Assembly: GCF_014805625.2 (NCBI RefSeq)
Contig: NW_023998415.1
Location: 6,528,662-6,592,661, forward strand
Direction of reading: 5' to 3'
Origin: Glossina fuscipes
Taxonomy: Eukaryota > Arthropoda > Insecta > Diptera > Glossinidae
Length of the DNA stretch: 64,000 nucleotides
Each line of letters opens with the position of its first letter. Positions within the stretch are counted from its first letter, which is position 1. A model generated the notes under the pieces. The model saw only the letters and a list, made by a program, of their open reading frames with translations, did not search any database and was not told where the DNA came from. Below, piece after piece: positions 35,047-50,000 of the stretch. Position numbers and translations under genes: made by a program.

Positions 35047-38000
35047 TTTACTCAATAATGAATGTACAAAAAACTCTACACCTTGTAAGAATGGTGGCAC
35101 TTGTTATGGCGGTTACAAAGATTTTTATTGCGAATGTACCGAACGATGGACAGTAGGATATATAAATATAGACATTAAGTGCGATTTTACCAACATTTTT
35201 TTTTTTTTTTTGTTGCTTTTTAGGGTGCAACCTGTGAGCAAGATATAGATGAATGCTACACTTTAGCTGGTACTGAGCTGGGATGCCAAAACAATGCTAT
35301 TTGTATTAATACCCCAGGAAGTTACACGTGAGTTATTTTCATCCAAACACATTTCACATTTTTTTTTTGTTTTTGTTTTTGGTGTATAAACGAAGAGTGC
35401 ATCAGGTCTGTAAATGATAATATCTGCACTGTGAGAATCTTTTTTTTTAATTAAGGTCTAGCCTGATCTGCTGTCAGACAAAACCATCTATAACCTGTCT
35501 GATGGGTAGAAGTTCAGTAAAAGTTGAAGAAAGCTCTTGCAGGATTTTTAATTGTGAAACTAAAGTCTTTTCCGACATCTAGCTCGACGACCTAACTGTG
35601 GGAAATGCTTTTGTTGTGTCAGCACACAGCAGCATTGATACAAAGAGATTAAGGTCTATTTTACGTATACTTTCTATATACTTTTTTTGGGAAAGATTTG
35701 ACTTTGTCGAAAATATTATAAAAATTTAAATAACAACTTGTGTAGCTGCTGGATATTTCACATGACCTGCAGATTATTATCTGAAAGAAAGATAGTCTGA
35801 TGGCTTTGTCTTTCAGAATTTCTTTAGCTGTCAGAACTAAAACTCTCTCAGAGATCAACAGTTCATCAGATACGCCTCTAAGGATGGAAACCGGTGTGAA
35901 TGCGAAGAGACTTGTACATTGTCCTAGCAGTTTGTTTTGAAAAGTCTGTAATCTTTTGGTAACATAGTCATGAGAGGAGAGGAATTATTTTATTATTGAG
36001 CGAATGAATAATTTATAAATTGTGAGTGCTTCTCTTGAGAAAGGTCACGTACGAAGGCAAATCATCAGATTGACGATGTTATACCCAGACTGAGAATCAT
36101 TAAGAACTTCAGAGTAATATTCTTGCACCACTAGAATTGCTTTTATGATCCTGCCGTGGAACTTAAAGGAACTCTTTTGGTTTACTAGTGTGCAGTTCAA
36201 CTGTACTGTGTATGAACTTTCTGGAACCTTTCGCAAAATACCTTGCGTTCGTTTGATTTGGGTTGAAACTATGGTTAAGGTTTCTGCAAGCACCGAAGAA
36301 GAGATTAGCTGTAGTAGCAAGGTTTTGAACTGCTTATTCAAAGGATTTACCATATTGGAAAATGTGTATTCTGCCACCCCGAAGTTGATGCAACGTGGCC
36401 ATATATAGATTGAAGAGAACAGGGCTAAGGCAGCTTTCACTACGGTAGTCCCAAGGAACCTTAACAGGGTCAGAATCCATAACTAGGATGTGGAATGAAA
36501 AGCAATTGAAAAATCCAGAACCTCAAATGAAACGGTATATCAAACTCGTTAAGAATATTACCTAATTTACTCAGTTCAACACCGTCACAGTCTTTGTTGA
36601 TGTCAAGAGAGAGCATCACAACTTTTTTCCCTCGAAATTGTCAAAATTAAATCATTTATACACCTGTTGATAGACTTGTATTATTGATACTCAAAGGAAC
36701 TATCAGTTATACGACTATGTGTATACAGAAGAAACATGAGTCTTTCCCTTACCATGGAATTTGTAACCTTCATACGAACCGAGGTGAGAGAGATGTGTTT
36801 ATAAGTAATCAATTTGTCAAGATTCTACCCGGGCTCTGGAATCGGAACAATTTTTATACGGGGCCATTCATTTGATTTGATTTTTTTAGCAGACAGAGGG
36901 AACTTTGATCATATCATATTTAATCCCGTCGCATCCCGTACCAGAGAATTTTTTCGTTCTATGCAGAGTCGCCATAAGGTCATCTAACGAGAAAGGCGAG
37001 ATTGTAACATCAGGTAGTTTTAAGGAAGGAATAGCACGCGAGTTGTTTTTAAGTAAGGTTAGGTATAGCTTATTGTTGGCTTCATTCCATGTTGAAAAAT
37101 TAAAAGTTTGCTTAGGTTGGTGATGACCGTTTAAGAACTTTCAAAAGGATCTTGTGTTCCCATTAGTGTTCAATTCTTCAAATAAAAGAGTCCTATAATT
37201 TATCATTGAGTCATTTTCGGGTATTTGGGTATTTTTTCCAATCAGATTCTTCTTGGTTAACACAAACATGCTACTATGGTAAGAAACGCAAGCAATGTGT
37301 TGCATGTAGATATATTTTCCAATTTTTGTTCATTTTATTAATGCGATCAAAAAATGCAAAGGTATAAAGGTAAAGGTATTGTTACGCAAATTCCAAACCC
37401 AGTTAATTTCAGCTAAGTAATTTTGCTTAATAATAAATTCCCTAAAGAAGTAAAAACTAAATGCGCATTCGCAAGCGCGTCATGCAGCTGTAGGCCGATG
37501 AAAACGATTTGAGGAAAAGCGGGCTGGGATTAGAAATAAAACCATATTTTTAGGTATAGTAACATGCTTGTAAAAAGGAATATTTGTGAAAGGGGGAGTT
37601 AGTCGGGCAAGAACCTAGACGTTGAGAGTACGGCCAAAATAAATTGTGAATAATCCTACATTTACGGAACATAATTGTTAGTAAATTATCCTACTGTTAA
37701 GGAATATAATTGTAAATCAAAGAACTTTGAAGTGTATCCACGATCCAGTGATATGGACTGTATCTTCCAAAAGCGAATTTTATAACAATATTATGAAAAC
37801 GTGCTACATAAATAAAAATATATTTTCTAGTATGAAGAAAAGGCACTGTGGGTATAAAAAAGTTGGATCCTAATCGAGTACTATTTCCCTTTCGTTTTAG
37901 ATGTTCCTGTGCTAAAGAATTTACAGGCGTCCATTGTCGTGCTCGTAACGTTGCTTGCCAAGATGGTTATTCTTTTGATTTATGCGGCCATGGTACTTGC

Positions 38001-41000
38001 ATATCGGCCAACAATAACCAAGGCTTCACTTGCCTGTGCGACCAAGGTTGGTCTAAGGTCAAAAGCAACGATTCGGCTTCATCTCCCTGCACTGTCGATG
38101 TTAATGAATGTGAAGAATCTAGAAATCCTTGTCATGACCAATGTATTAATTTACCTGGTACCTTTAAATGCGGTGCTTGTCCCGTTGGTTATACTGGAAA
38201 TGGGCTTACTTGCGTAGATATAGATGAATGTGCGGTCGGTAATGGCGGATGCAGTTTAGTACCTAAGATTAAATGCATTAACACTGAGGTTTGTACGCTT
38301 TTTTTTTCAACAAAAATATCTTTTCATCACATTTTTTTTGGTGATATCTATGTCTAGGGCTCTTATCATTGTCGCCCGTGTCCTAGTGGATGGACGGGCG
38401 ACGGTCATACTTGCAATGTGATATTTTCTAATTCATGTGATGATGAGAAAATCTGTCACCCGCGTGCTAAATGCCAATATATATCGGGTGTGAGTACCTG
38501 CACCTGTCCAAATGATATGTTTGGTCATGGTTTTGGTGCCGAAGGTTGTCACGACAATCCAATAAGAGATTTTTGTGAGAATCACTTATGTAAAGTAAGT
38601 GTAGACTTTATGCAATTCATATATATCTTTAAGAAAAACCAAATTGTGTAAAATATAAATTAGGTGAAAAATTTGGATGTATTGAGAACCACATTTTTAC
38701 TCGTTCAGTGCTAACTATAACTATAAACAATCAATTTATTTTGTTTATGCAGTAAGAGCCCCAAGTTATACAAATTTATTCTGTTTTTCCATCTGGCCGA
38801 TTTCTTTTTTTCTGCAATGACGTTTTCATTCACTAAGCTCTGTATTCGTCCACTTGCTCACTTAATTCTCCCTCAAACAAGGCTAAAAGAGGCAGGAAAT
38901 TATGAAAAAATAACCTGGAAACAATTTGAATTAATTTTGTTGATAATTGTTAGTAATTTGCCAACCATAATGTTTAGTAGAAATACTTACGAGAACTACT
39001 TAAATATTGATAGCAGTTAACGTACTCCAACACTTAGCAAACGTTTTCTTAGACAATAATCGATTGAAAATGCAACGGTTTGTTTATTTTAAGAACAATG
39101 GAACGTGTTTAGTAACTGGTCGTGGCACTAGTTGTCTATGCTTGGATGGTTACTCGGGAGCGTTGTGCGAGACTGCTGACGCTTGTCATCCGAATCCTTG
39201 TGAAAACAATGCCTTCTGTCGCCTTATGCCGAATGATAAATTCCAATGTAGTTGTCCACGCGGCAGTACGGGCAAACGTTGTGAGATCATGCGCAGTGTT
39301 TGCGGCACTATTGTAAGTAGAAGAACTGGGAGTTTACACTATCCCATGGACGATAGTCACGGATACTCAGATAGTGAACGTTGCGCTTGGATAGTGCGCA
39401 CCGACGTTGGGTATATTTTAAATGTTACCTTTAGTGATTTTGATTTGGAAATGGCCGAAGATTGCACTCGTGATTGGTTGCAAATACACGATGGCATCTC
39501 ATTGGCCGCCCAATTAATAGGAAGATTTTGCGGTAACACGTTACCCTTAGGCGGTAATTTTCTTTCATCCCACGAACAATTATTTTTCTGGTTTCGTTCT
39601 GACAATGCCACCAATGCCAGAGGTTTTACCATGTCATGGACTTCGGCAGAGTACGTGTGCGGAGAGACTCTAAACTTAAATTTAAATGACGCAGGCATTG
39701 TTAATTCGCCTGGTTATCCGGGAAAAACACCTACGAAACGTGAATGTGAATGGTCACTAAATGCTCCCTACGGCAGTCGTTTTGTTTTAAGAATATATGA
39801 AATTAAGTTGGGTTCAATGCCTAATTGCACGGGGGACGTCCTTAAGGTATGGAACGAATGAGCTAAGGGAACGAAACTTCATTTTTAAAGCTACGCATTT
39901 GTTTTAGATATATGACGGCGGTGTTCTAACAAAATCATTCTGTGAAACGGCTAAGCCTGAACCGTTTCGTACCTCGTCCAATAAAGTGCTAATACACTAT
40001 CATACCGATACATTTCAAACGGACAGTTCCTTTCAATTACACTACGAAGTGGAAGCAGGCGTTCCACACTGTGGTGGTATATTTACAGAATCGAGTGGTG
40101 TCATAATAAGTGCTACGGATCAGCCAGTATGTTTGTATCTAATACAACAGCCATCTGGTATTCAAATTAAACTGGAATTTCTTCAATTTCATTTCGGTCA
40201 AGCTGTTAGTTGCAACTTACACGTTATTGAAGTGTTTAATGGGAAAACGAGTCAAGATCCTTTACTGCTAAGACTATGCAGTAATGATAAACCGCCACCG
40301 ATAATAGCAGAATCAAATTATATGCTAATACAACACAAACATCTGTTGCACAATTCTGAAAGCGAACTTATTTTTAAGTTGAAATACAGCAGAGGTAAAT
40401 TGAAAGCGTAAAATCATTTTTAAAAGGATTTGAATTCTTTTTTGATTTGCAGTTTGTAATGTGAAATACTTCGGCCCCGACAGCGGTAGAATTTCCACGC
40501 CCAACTATCCTAAACCATATTTTGACGATATTACTTGTACTTATGAGATATACGGCCCGGCTAACACCATAGTTGTGGCCAATTTTACAGACGTCGACAT
40601 TGCCGAATCGCCCGAAAGTACCGCACAGAATGAAGAAGATATTGAGGGTACTACAAACCGAAATCTTAGCTCTCCCCTGACAGATGATATTCCCAATCGG
40701 ATGGATGTAAGTTTTATTATTAGATTACTTTACCGGAATAGATTGAAATTTGTTTACGTTGCACGCTGTTAGGTCTATCTTTCCAAAACTGTTAAAAGGC
40801 GTTATTTTAAGGGATCTCCTATGCGCCTTGTATCTGCTATCAATCAAATGACTATCGTTTTTTACGCCGGAAACAATACACGTCGTGCTCGAGGCTTTCA
40901 TGTTGAATATAGTTTTGATACTCTGCCATGCGGAGGAGTATATACCGATAACGAAACCAGATTTGATTCAACAGTAACGGAACGAACCCTACCCACAAAT

Positions 41001-44000
41001 GAGGACAGCGAAGGGTTTGTAAAAATAAAATCTGTTTGTGAATGGATTGTAGAAGCACCCGTTGGCAGACATATTGAATTATACTTGCATTATGTACCGA
41101 TGGGGAAAAGTATACCACTCCTGATATTTGGAGAGTCCGCAACCGGTCAACATTTGCTTTTTAAGTAAGACTTTAGAATTCGTTTGTTTTTTAACTGCTT
41201 ATTAGCGTATTGTAGCATAACCGAAGAAGGAAGACATCGTGAAGTGTTTTTCTATGATAGTTTGACAATACAAGGTTTAGTTAGTGCCACCTATCGCATA
41301 TCCGCGGAAGTGACGTTTTTGAACAGTTTGGCAGGTATTTGTGCAAAACACCAAATTAGCGGAGCTGATATGTACCCCTTAAGATTTTTCCCCTTTTTAA
41401 GAGTGTGGAGGACATTCTATTGCTAGCTATGGCATCATTAAATCTCCGTCATGGCCCTTTTCTTATCCACCAAACGTGGAATGCCTTTGGCAAATAGAAG
41501 CTCCCGTTGGCTATCAAATTGAACTGCAAGTACAAAATTTTACATTGGAAGACACCTGCAGAGCAGATGTTTTAGAAATAAGGTTAGTCATTTTTTCTCT
41601 TTAACAGCAATTGATCATATATACTGAAGCTGTTTCATTTCTTTTATTGAAGAAACGGTAGATATCCTTACTCGCCGCTGATCGGCCGATTTTGTGGATC
41701 AGAGATACCTTCAAGGATTACGTCGTTTACCAATGGCTTATTCGTAAAATTCGTTACTGACAGTTATATTGAAAATCAAGGATTCCACATCACTTGGTCC
41801 CAAACAGTAACTGGCTGCGGTGGTAAATTAACCTCATATATGGGATCTATAAATTTACCGCATTATTATTCTGGCGACTATCAAGGACAGTGCAATTGGC
41901 ATATAATTGTATCGCAGGGCTCCATAATAGAGCTAACTCTGCATAAAATGAATTTTGTGGAATTATGCACGAATAATATTTTCAAGATTTATGATGGTCC
42001 TTCAACGTTAAGTTCTCAATTGAAATTTAATTGCTCGGACCTCAATAACGCACCAGCAAATCAAAAATTGATTTCTTCTATGAATGAAGTTTTAATAATT
42101 TATTCGTACACCAGCCCATTATCACTGGTTTTTGACAATAATTTGTCCTTGACGGACTATGGCGATACACGGTATATTATAGATTATATAACGATATGTC
42201 AAGCGCTTATTGACCGTGTACAGGGTGTTATAGAATCTCCTAATTTCCCGGATTCTTATCCTGAAAACCAAAATTGTTTATGGGATATTAAAGGGGGACA
42301 GAAAAATAAGATAATGCTCTCATTTTCTCATTTGAATTTGGAAAACGATATGAGTCTTGCCTGTGATTATGACTACGTAGAAATAATTGATATGGAAAAC
42401 GAAGAAGTTCTTAAGCAGAAACGCATCTGTACACCTCAATATGAAGCAATAAAGACAGAGGGCAATCGGGTCAGATTAAAGTTTGTCAGCGATTATTCTC
42501 AAAATAATGGTGGCTTTCGCGTTGAATATACACGTATTGGTTGTGGTCAAGCATTATATAAAAATTTCGGTACTATTAGTTCACCAAACTCACCCTACAG
42601 TTTTGATGTGGACTGTGAATGGTATATAGAGACTCAGCCCGGTAAAAAAATATATCTAAGCGTTGAAGAATTGTATCTTGAAAGCGACAGTCATGACTGC
42701 AAAGAGGATGCGTTTATCGTGGCAGAAAGCAAAAATTATGTACTCCCATTACTAAAAGAATGTCAGGCAGAGAAGACTACTTTGACAGTAACATCCCCCG
42801 GCAACTACTTATACATAAACTTCCGGACAAGTGCCAAACGAACGCGTAAATACTTTAAGGCTTATTATCATTCCGAGTATGCAGATTGCGGTGGTATTTA
42901 TCGAGCTAATTCCGGTTATATTACATCTCCAAACTATCCAGCAAATTATACACGTCCGCTGCAGTGTTTTTGGTACATTGCGATTCCTGCAGCTTACGGC
43001 GTTGAATTGAGATTCGAAGATTTTGATTTCCCTGAAACGCAATCTTGCAGCGACGCCGCTTTGATGATCTCAAAAATGAATAACACTCTAGACCTTAGGC
43101 ACGAAATTCTTTGCGGCAGACAAATGAACATTGTCAAGCGTATACATGGTCATGAAGTACGGTTGAATCTTAAGATCAATAACACGAATGGTTATGGGAA
43201 ATTTTTTCTGCGTTATCGCAAAGAATGTGGCGGAAATGTAACCGCTAGTTCAGGTTATTTGCTCAGTAAAGCAAATGAAGAATGCGTATGGCAAATAACT
43301 TTGCCGGAAGGTATGTACGATTTACACATGCTTAGTCTGCATACGTAGGACCAAAATTAAATGATTTTCTTCATTTCGTAGGTAGTCAATTAAATTTAAA
43401 TATATTACAGCTGGATTGCTATTGTAAGAAATCAAATCCTAGTGAACGTAATTGTGATAATGGATTAGGGGTAAGTGAAGGAAACTTTGAAATGTCCCCA
43501 ATAAGTTTTAGTAAATAAAAGCCTATCATTTGCGATCCATAAAAGCGAAATAAGTAGGGAATCACTCATATTGTTCCTGTTATCCTAACACATATTGTTA
43601 TGGTATCAACGGCATCAATATTTGGCTAAGTCCGAGTGAGTTACTTTAGGTATATCTGTTCAATTAGTAACTAAACAAGGGCCAGGGCATGCTTTTTTAT
43701 TGCTGATGTGTACAATAACTATATATTCACATGCCGCATTGCTTTGTCAAGTTTGCTTTAAAACAAAAATATGACAGAATCCTGGAATGTCATCAGCTAC
43801 ACATGGTTCGCCATTTATTGATAAGCACTGATATAACAATGTTACTTGTCGGGATTATCTTTATGCTAGCCAAGAAATAGACAGGAAATCGTGAATTGGA
43901 AAGAATGATGACTTCCGGAAAAAAAATTACGAAATTATGGCTTGGTTGATTGGTTGTTGAAGCAAAATGATAAGTGTTGCGGCTTGTGAAACACTTTGTT

Positions 44001-47000
44001 TGAGAAGAAAAATACAACAAGGCATCCTTTATATATGCTCCCAGACTAATTGGAGATTTTCGTGGACATAAGCAACACAATACAGTATAATTTTGTTTAT
44101 AGTTTACAGAAAGCTATTTTGAAGAAATCGATGCTGGTAACTTCTCTTTCCAATATTGTGAACACCATCTATCGAATCTAATCTTTAACGGGCCAAAGGT
44201 ATATATAGTTACGCGTAATATTAACTTTCATGCCGGATATGATACTACACAAAATTCTTGCGGCGGATCTTTGAAGTCGTTGCGTGGCTCTTTAGCGTCA
44301 CCGGGTTATCCGAATCCATATGCCGGCGATGTTGATTGCGTTTGGGATATACAAGCGGTCAATGGTAATAGCATCGAATTAAATTTTGTAGATGTGGATC
44401 TGGCGCCATCCAAATTTTGTAACCAGGATTTTATAGAAGTCCGTCGATCAGAAACTGATTACGTAATAGGTTTATATTGTGGAAAGCAATATCCTGAGAA
44501 TACCATACAAGTTTATGACAAAGTATTAATAAGATTTCATAGCGAAGCAGGCAGCACAGGTAAAGGTTTCAAGATGGAGTGGAGTTATGGTAAGTACTCC
44601 TTGATGATTTATATTGACGAAAGAAAGCTTCGAATTACCCTTTTAGGTCACAAAAATGAGTTTAGAAATCAGACAAAAGGTTTAATACAAGCACCACCTG
44701 TGAAAGCTGCTGGAAATGAAGAAGAACCATTCAGTTGGCGTGTGCTAGTTTCCAGAGAATCTTATATAAGCTTAGAGTTTCTGCAATACACTGACGGTTT
44801 AAAAGTGAGTTTAATTAAAACAACTAGAAAGTTAAACCTAATATCTATTGATATAATACTTTATGCATCGTATATACGTGATTCACATTTTTAAACAAAC
44901 TGCCGGCACTTCGTAGCTAATCGCACATACTATGTATAAGATTCATGCATGACCTTAGTTCGGAAATCCTAATCGAACGTAAAAAGATGATAAATAGCAG
45001 TGAATGAAGTGTTAAATGTTATATTTATTAAAAGATTAAAAAAGTAGGAAAGAAGAGTCTGATTGTTACAATTCCTAATCCTTATACTGATTTCACTATT
45101 GTCTCTTCATATTTTTCGCCTGATTTTCCCATTAACACATATAAGCGAGAATTTTTAATTTTTCTTTTTCTTCGTGAAGACGATGTGAGTAATGTTTTCT
45201 ATACGGCGACATCAGAGTCCGACATTCTGCGATGGCGACGATCACGATTCGCTAAGATGTAAAATCTTCTTCTTTACAAGAACTTCTCAGGATTGCTCTA
45301 TATTTTTTCTTTATCAACTCTTGTTTTGGGCAATAGGAAGATTATTCTCAAGGGGTCTCTGTCACAGCTTCTGGAACTGAGTATTCAATTACCAGAGAAT
45401 TTTTGAATCTTATCATTTCGATTAAACGCACCGGTTCAAATCCTCGAGCGAATCTAAATCTTTCTAGTTCTCTTAAAATAGTAAATCCCCAAAAATATTC
45501 AGCGAAGTCTTCGGCCTGACAGCGTCACATTAAATTATCTATTTTTTGGAAAAAATTAATTGACGGTCGTCCTTACGTCAGAGGAAATCCATTGCAGCGG
45601 GTACATTTGAGCAAATCATTTATGAACTGATTAATGCTGCCAAAATCCTTGTTTGCTTATTATTATTACGCTCGGGGATCAGTGAAAATTGTACCGATTA
45701 ACAAAATTTATCTAATTTTCATATTTACCTCAACTATTTTAATAACAACATATAAGAAGTAATCATAACCCTCTCAACACAAACTTGCATGATTTAAGGT
45801 TATAATCAAAGAAGGGGGGAAAAGTATTTTTGATAATAGTGGCCCCTCCGTTGTTAGTTGATATTTGCGCAGACAGCGGCGGGAGTGATAGGAAGATATT
45901 TGAGACTATGTTTGCTTTTGTAGGCAAAGCTTTGAGGTCTACTTGTGGTTTTTATCGACGCAAAGGCCACAGATAGATATGTTTTAATCGAATCCGCTGT
46001 TAATAGAGTATTCTGTGCGTTGTCATCATGCTACAAATCTACAAAATTACAAATATTTGGTTTACTTTCTCATTTCGCAGTTGTTTGACGGCTATGACAA
46101 CGCGGCGCTTGAAGTAGAAATATCTTCCGTCATGCCTTGGCGTTTCGTATCCAGTACTGATGTGTTATTTCTGGAAACCGTTAATCTGAATTTAGAATAT
46201 TTTCTTTTAAACTGGACCAACACTAATCGTAAGCCAATTAGCCAGAACGTCACCAATAGCAAGTGCTATGCCGATCAATTTCTGATTAGTCCAGCAAGGG
46301 TAAACGTTTCTTCACCCGGTTATCCGCGTGGATACGAAAATAATTTAAACTGTCGGTGGGTTTATAAACCTGAACTTCCCACCGAGCATGTGGTAGTGGC
46401 ACTGTATCGAGTTAAGTTAGAGATAAGTGACAGTTGCAACGTCGATTATTTGAAGGTATCTACCTCTACTGACTTGGAGCGTTGGCACACAGAGGTACGC
46501 ATTTGCAATAGTACTAGCGAAACGTGGCAACCTTTCAAAGTCATTCATGGCACTCCCCATCTGAAAATCGACTTTGTAACGGATCCGTCAGTGAATTCAA
46601 CCGGTTTTACTTCTCTGGTGTACACACAGTGCGGCTCCAACCTAACTGACAGTGTAGGTGTCATACCTTTTCGTACATATTGGTATATGACAATGAGTCG
46701 TACATGTCAGTGGCGCATCTCGGTGAAACCAGGTAAACGCGTTAATATTCAATTGGATTTCCCCAAGAACGCTTCACGGTATGATCGTGATTGTCGTTCA
46801 TATGCTTTAATCTATGATGGCATTGATGACCATGCTCCGCTGTTAAAGCCAGGGAAAATATGCAGTCAACAGAATAGCCAAAAGCTACTCTTGGAATCGT
46901 CTACACGTCATGTTATTGTTAAGTACACCGTAAATCGTACAATCGGAGAGTCCTTGCTACTGTGGAACTTAACCTATCGCGAATATTCGGAATGTAATAC

Positions 47001-50000
47001 TGAAATAAAACTAACATATGAAGTACCCAGCGCTAATATAACGACTCCGCGTTACCCAAACGTTCCCAACCCTCATACCGATTGTAATTGGATTGTTATG
47101 GCACCGCCTGGTGAAACGTTGAAGATTGAATTTCTCGATCACTTCAGTATGAACGTTCATTACTGCAATAAGGAATATGTAGAAATGTTTGATGGCTCCA
47201 CTGAACTGTCTCCCAAAATTGGTCGCTTTTGCAAACGTCCATCAGAAAAGCGAACAATAGGAAATATTTTGTTAATACATTATATAACCGACATATCTGA
47301 ACCACGTAATGGTTTTCGAGCTCGCCTGAGTTTGAACAATTGCGGCGGCACTTTTACTGATGTACGGGGCTACATAACTTCTTCCGGTTACCCAGCTACT
47401 GATGCTTATCCCGCCTACAGTCAATGCGATTATTACTTACGTTCCCCGGTAGGTGAAGCAGTAAAACTGGAAATAAAGGATATAAATTTACCTTACAATT
47501 ATACCGATAATAGCGCCTCTGATTATTTAGAAATTACGGATCTAAATAACGATACAGTTGACAAAAGCGCTAAGCCCATTCTTTTGTATGGCAATGTAAC
47601 AAAATTGCCCCTCTACGTCATTGATTCAAGTCTTATGCGTATACGATTTCATACATTTAAAAAAGCTACAAATTTTAGGGGTTTCAAAATTTTCTACAGT
47701 CGTTACACTAACCGGCAGTCGTGTAACTATTTCATGTATTTTAGGGAGGCTCGATTTTTAATAAATTTCAGTAGACCATCTTCGACTGGCGTTACTTGCC
47801 GTTGGAAATTCACTGTACCCAAGGGACAACGTATTAAATTGGAATTTATGAATTTGCAGGACTTAAAAGGCCAACGTTTAATCAGGTAGTTATTAGATTT
47901 GAAATTGGTTCTCAGCTTTAATATTTTTTCTTGTTTTTCTATTCCTCTTAATCCCTAATAGACCTCCGCAGTTTAGTGTTTACAATGATTTTGATTCGAT
48001 ATCAGAAATTATTAGTTTCGATGCCAACACTTATAATGCCAGTTATATAATACAGTCCAGCGATAATATGATGTTGTTGAAGGTTTTCACGCCTCAAAAT
48101 CAAACCCCTTTAAAATCAATCACAGCTCGCTATAGTTCCGATAATTTATCAAACTGTCCGCGGGACATCGGAGAAGGTGATGTGGATGGAGAGATTTTGC
48201 TAAGTGACAGCGAACCAGAATTCAGTACTAATTATTATTGTCGCATTAGGATACGGCTTACTGGTCAAGAGACCTTGATTATTACATTAAAAAGCTTGGA
48301 GCTATATAGTGAAGAATATTATCTATATCCATTAGGAATACGCGATTCTACCGGTCTCACACAGTATTACGGCAATCTAACTGACATTGCAATACCGATG
48401 CAATCGTCACCTAACGAATTCGCTTCTATAACAATTTTAAATAGCCGCCTCGTAATATTGCATAAACTGAATATGAAATATCGACGTTACTCTTGTGGTA
48501 GCCTTAGGGATTTAAATAATGGCGCCGTCATAAACTATCCACAGTTTGCTGCCACCGATGGTTCCAACATTGTCTGCGTATGGTCTCTGAGAAGATATTT
48601 AAGAATAAATGGAGGAGCAGGTCTCGAATATCGTTTAACTGGGAATTTTAGCTTTTCTAATAACTGCGATCAAGAATACATAGAAATTTTCACTGGTGCG
48701 CTGAGGAAAAACAATCCTGCAATACGAATTTGTCGTGACAATGCTGCTGAATTTGAATCGTTTCCTCTGAAAAATCGTCTTAATCATGTCGTGTATAATT
48801 CGCAAAATTATAGGACACAGGCCGATGCTTTCCATATACGGCTTATGAAAGATTTAGGTTGTGGTACTAAGAGCAAAGTTATGAGCAATCAACAATTGGC
48901 CGTCAGCAAAGATTTGTATCAAAATAATAAAGAATGTTCCTGGGAGTTCTTCACATTGCCTGGATATTATCTTAGTGTTAAATTCAATGGTAGATTTTTT
49001 ATTGAAGATTTTGTTAATTGCACTAAGGATTACTTAGAGATACAACGTTTAGCAGAAGGACTGTGGATACCCGTAGTCCGTCTTTGTGGTCGAGAAGTCT
49101 ACAGCCAGTATAATTTTACGGTTAGCCACATACAAATTATATTTCGTACCGACGAGTCAGTTACCGGAGATGGTTTCAATCTTGAAGTGCAAGCTAATTG
49201 CTTGGTTGCATTCAATGTAACGTCGGAGTTGCAAATTATAAGGAATCCTCCCTCAGATGCAATTGGTCCTACAGGCGGGCACTGCGAGTATACATTCCTT
49301 GCAGCTAAGAAAACCCATCTCTTCAGCGTTCGCGTTGTTATAGAGAACAATCACCTTTCAAATCTTGGCCGTTTTGAAGCACAAAACAAATGTCGCTTAG
49401 GTTATTTTGTATCATTTAAAAAACTTGAAAATAAAACGGAAAAGGCCGGGGACAGACTTTGCATAGGAAATTTTGAATTACGCTCCTATGAATATTTGCG
49501 TCTATCTTACGAAGCATCGACCTTTATTAGATTCAGAATCGAGTTCTCTTATGACGATTGCGGTGGCAATATAACTCGTCCTTCCGTCGTACATTCATTA
49601 AAACACGAAACGGACAATAGCTATGCGGACAACATGAATTGTATTTGGTATATTACTGCGCCGCCTGAGCATTCAATAGCTGTGCGCTTTAAATATTTTG
49701 TAACCGAAGAGAAGTACGATTATGTGGCCATTTATGCGGGTCCCAGTATACAAAGCGATAAATTGCTTACAAAATTAACTGGCGATCATACCACGGATCC
49801 ACCTACAATTGTTGTGGATCGTAATCAAGCTGTATTAGCTGCTGTTTCGGATTCCTCCAGTTCAAAGGAAGGCTTTGAAGCAAAAATAGTTTTCCTCACT
49901 AATTGCAATGAACGTATTACGCTGACTGATGGAAACTCGCCGGTTACATTAACCCGTGATTTCAAATTTAATGCAACGACTGAATATCTTTGCCAATATC

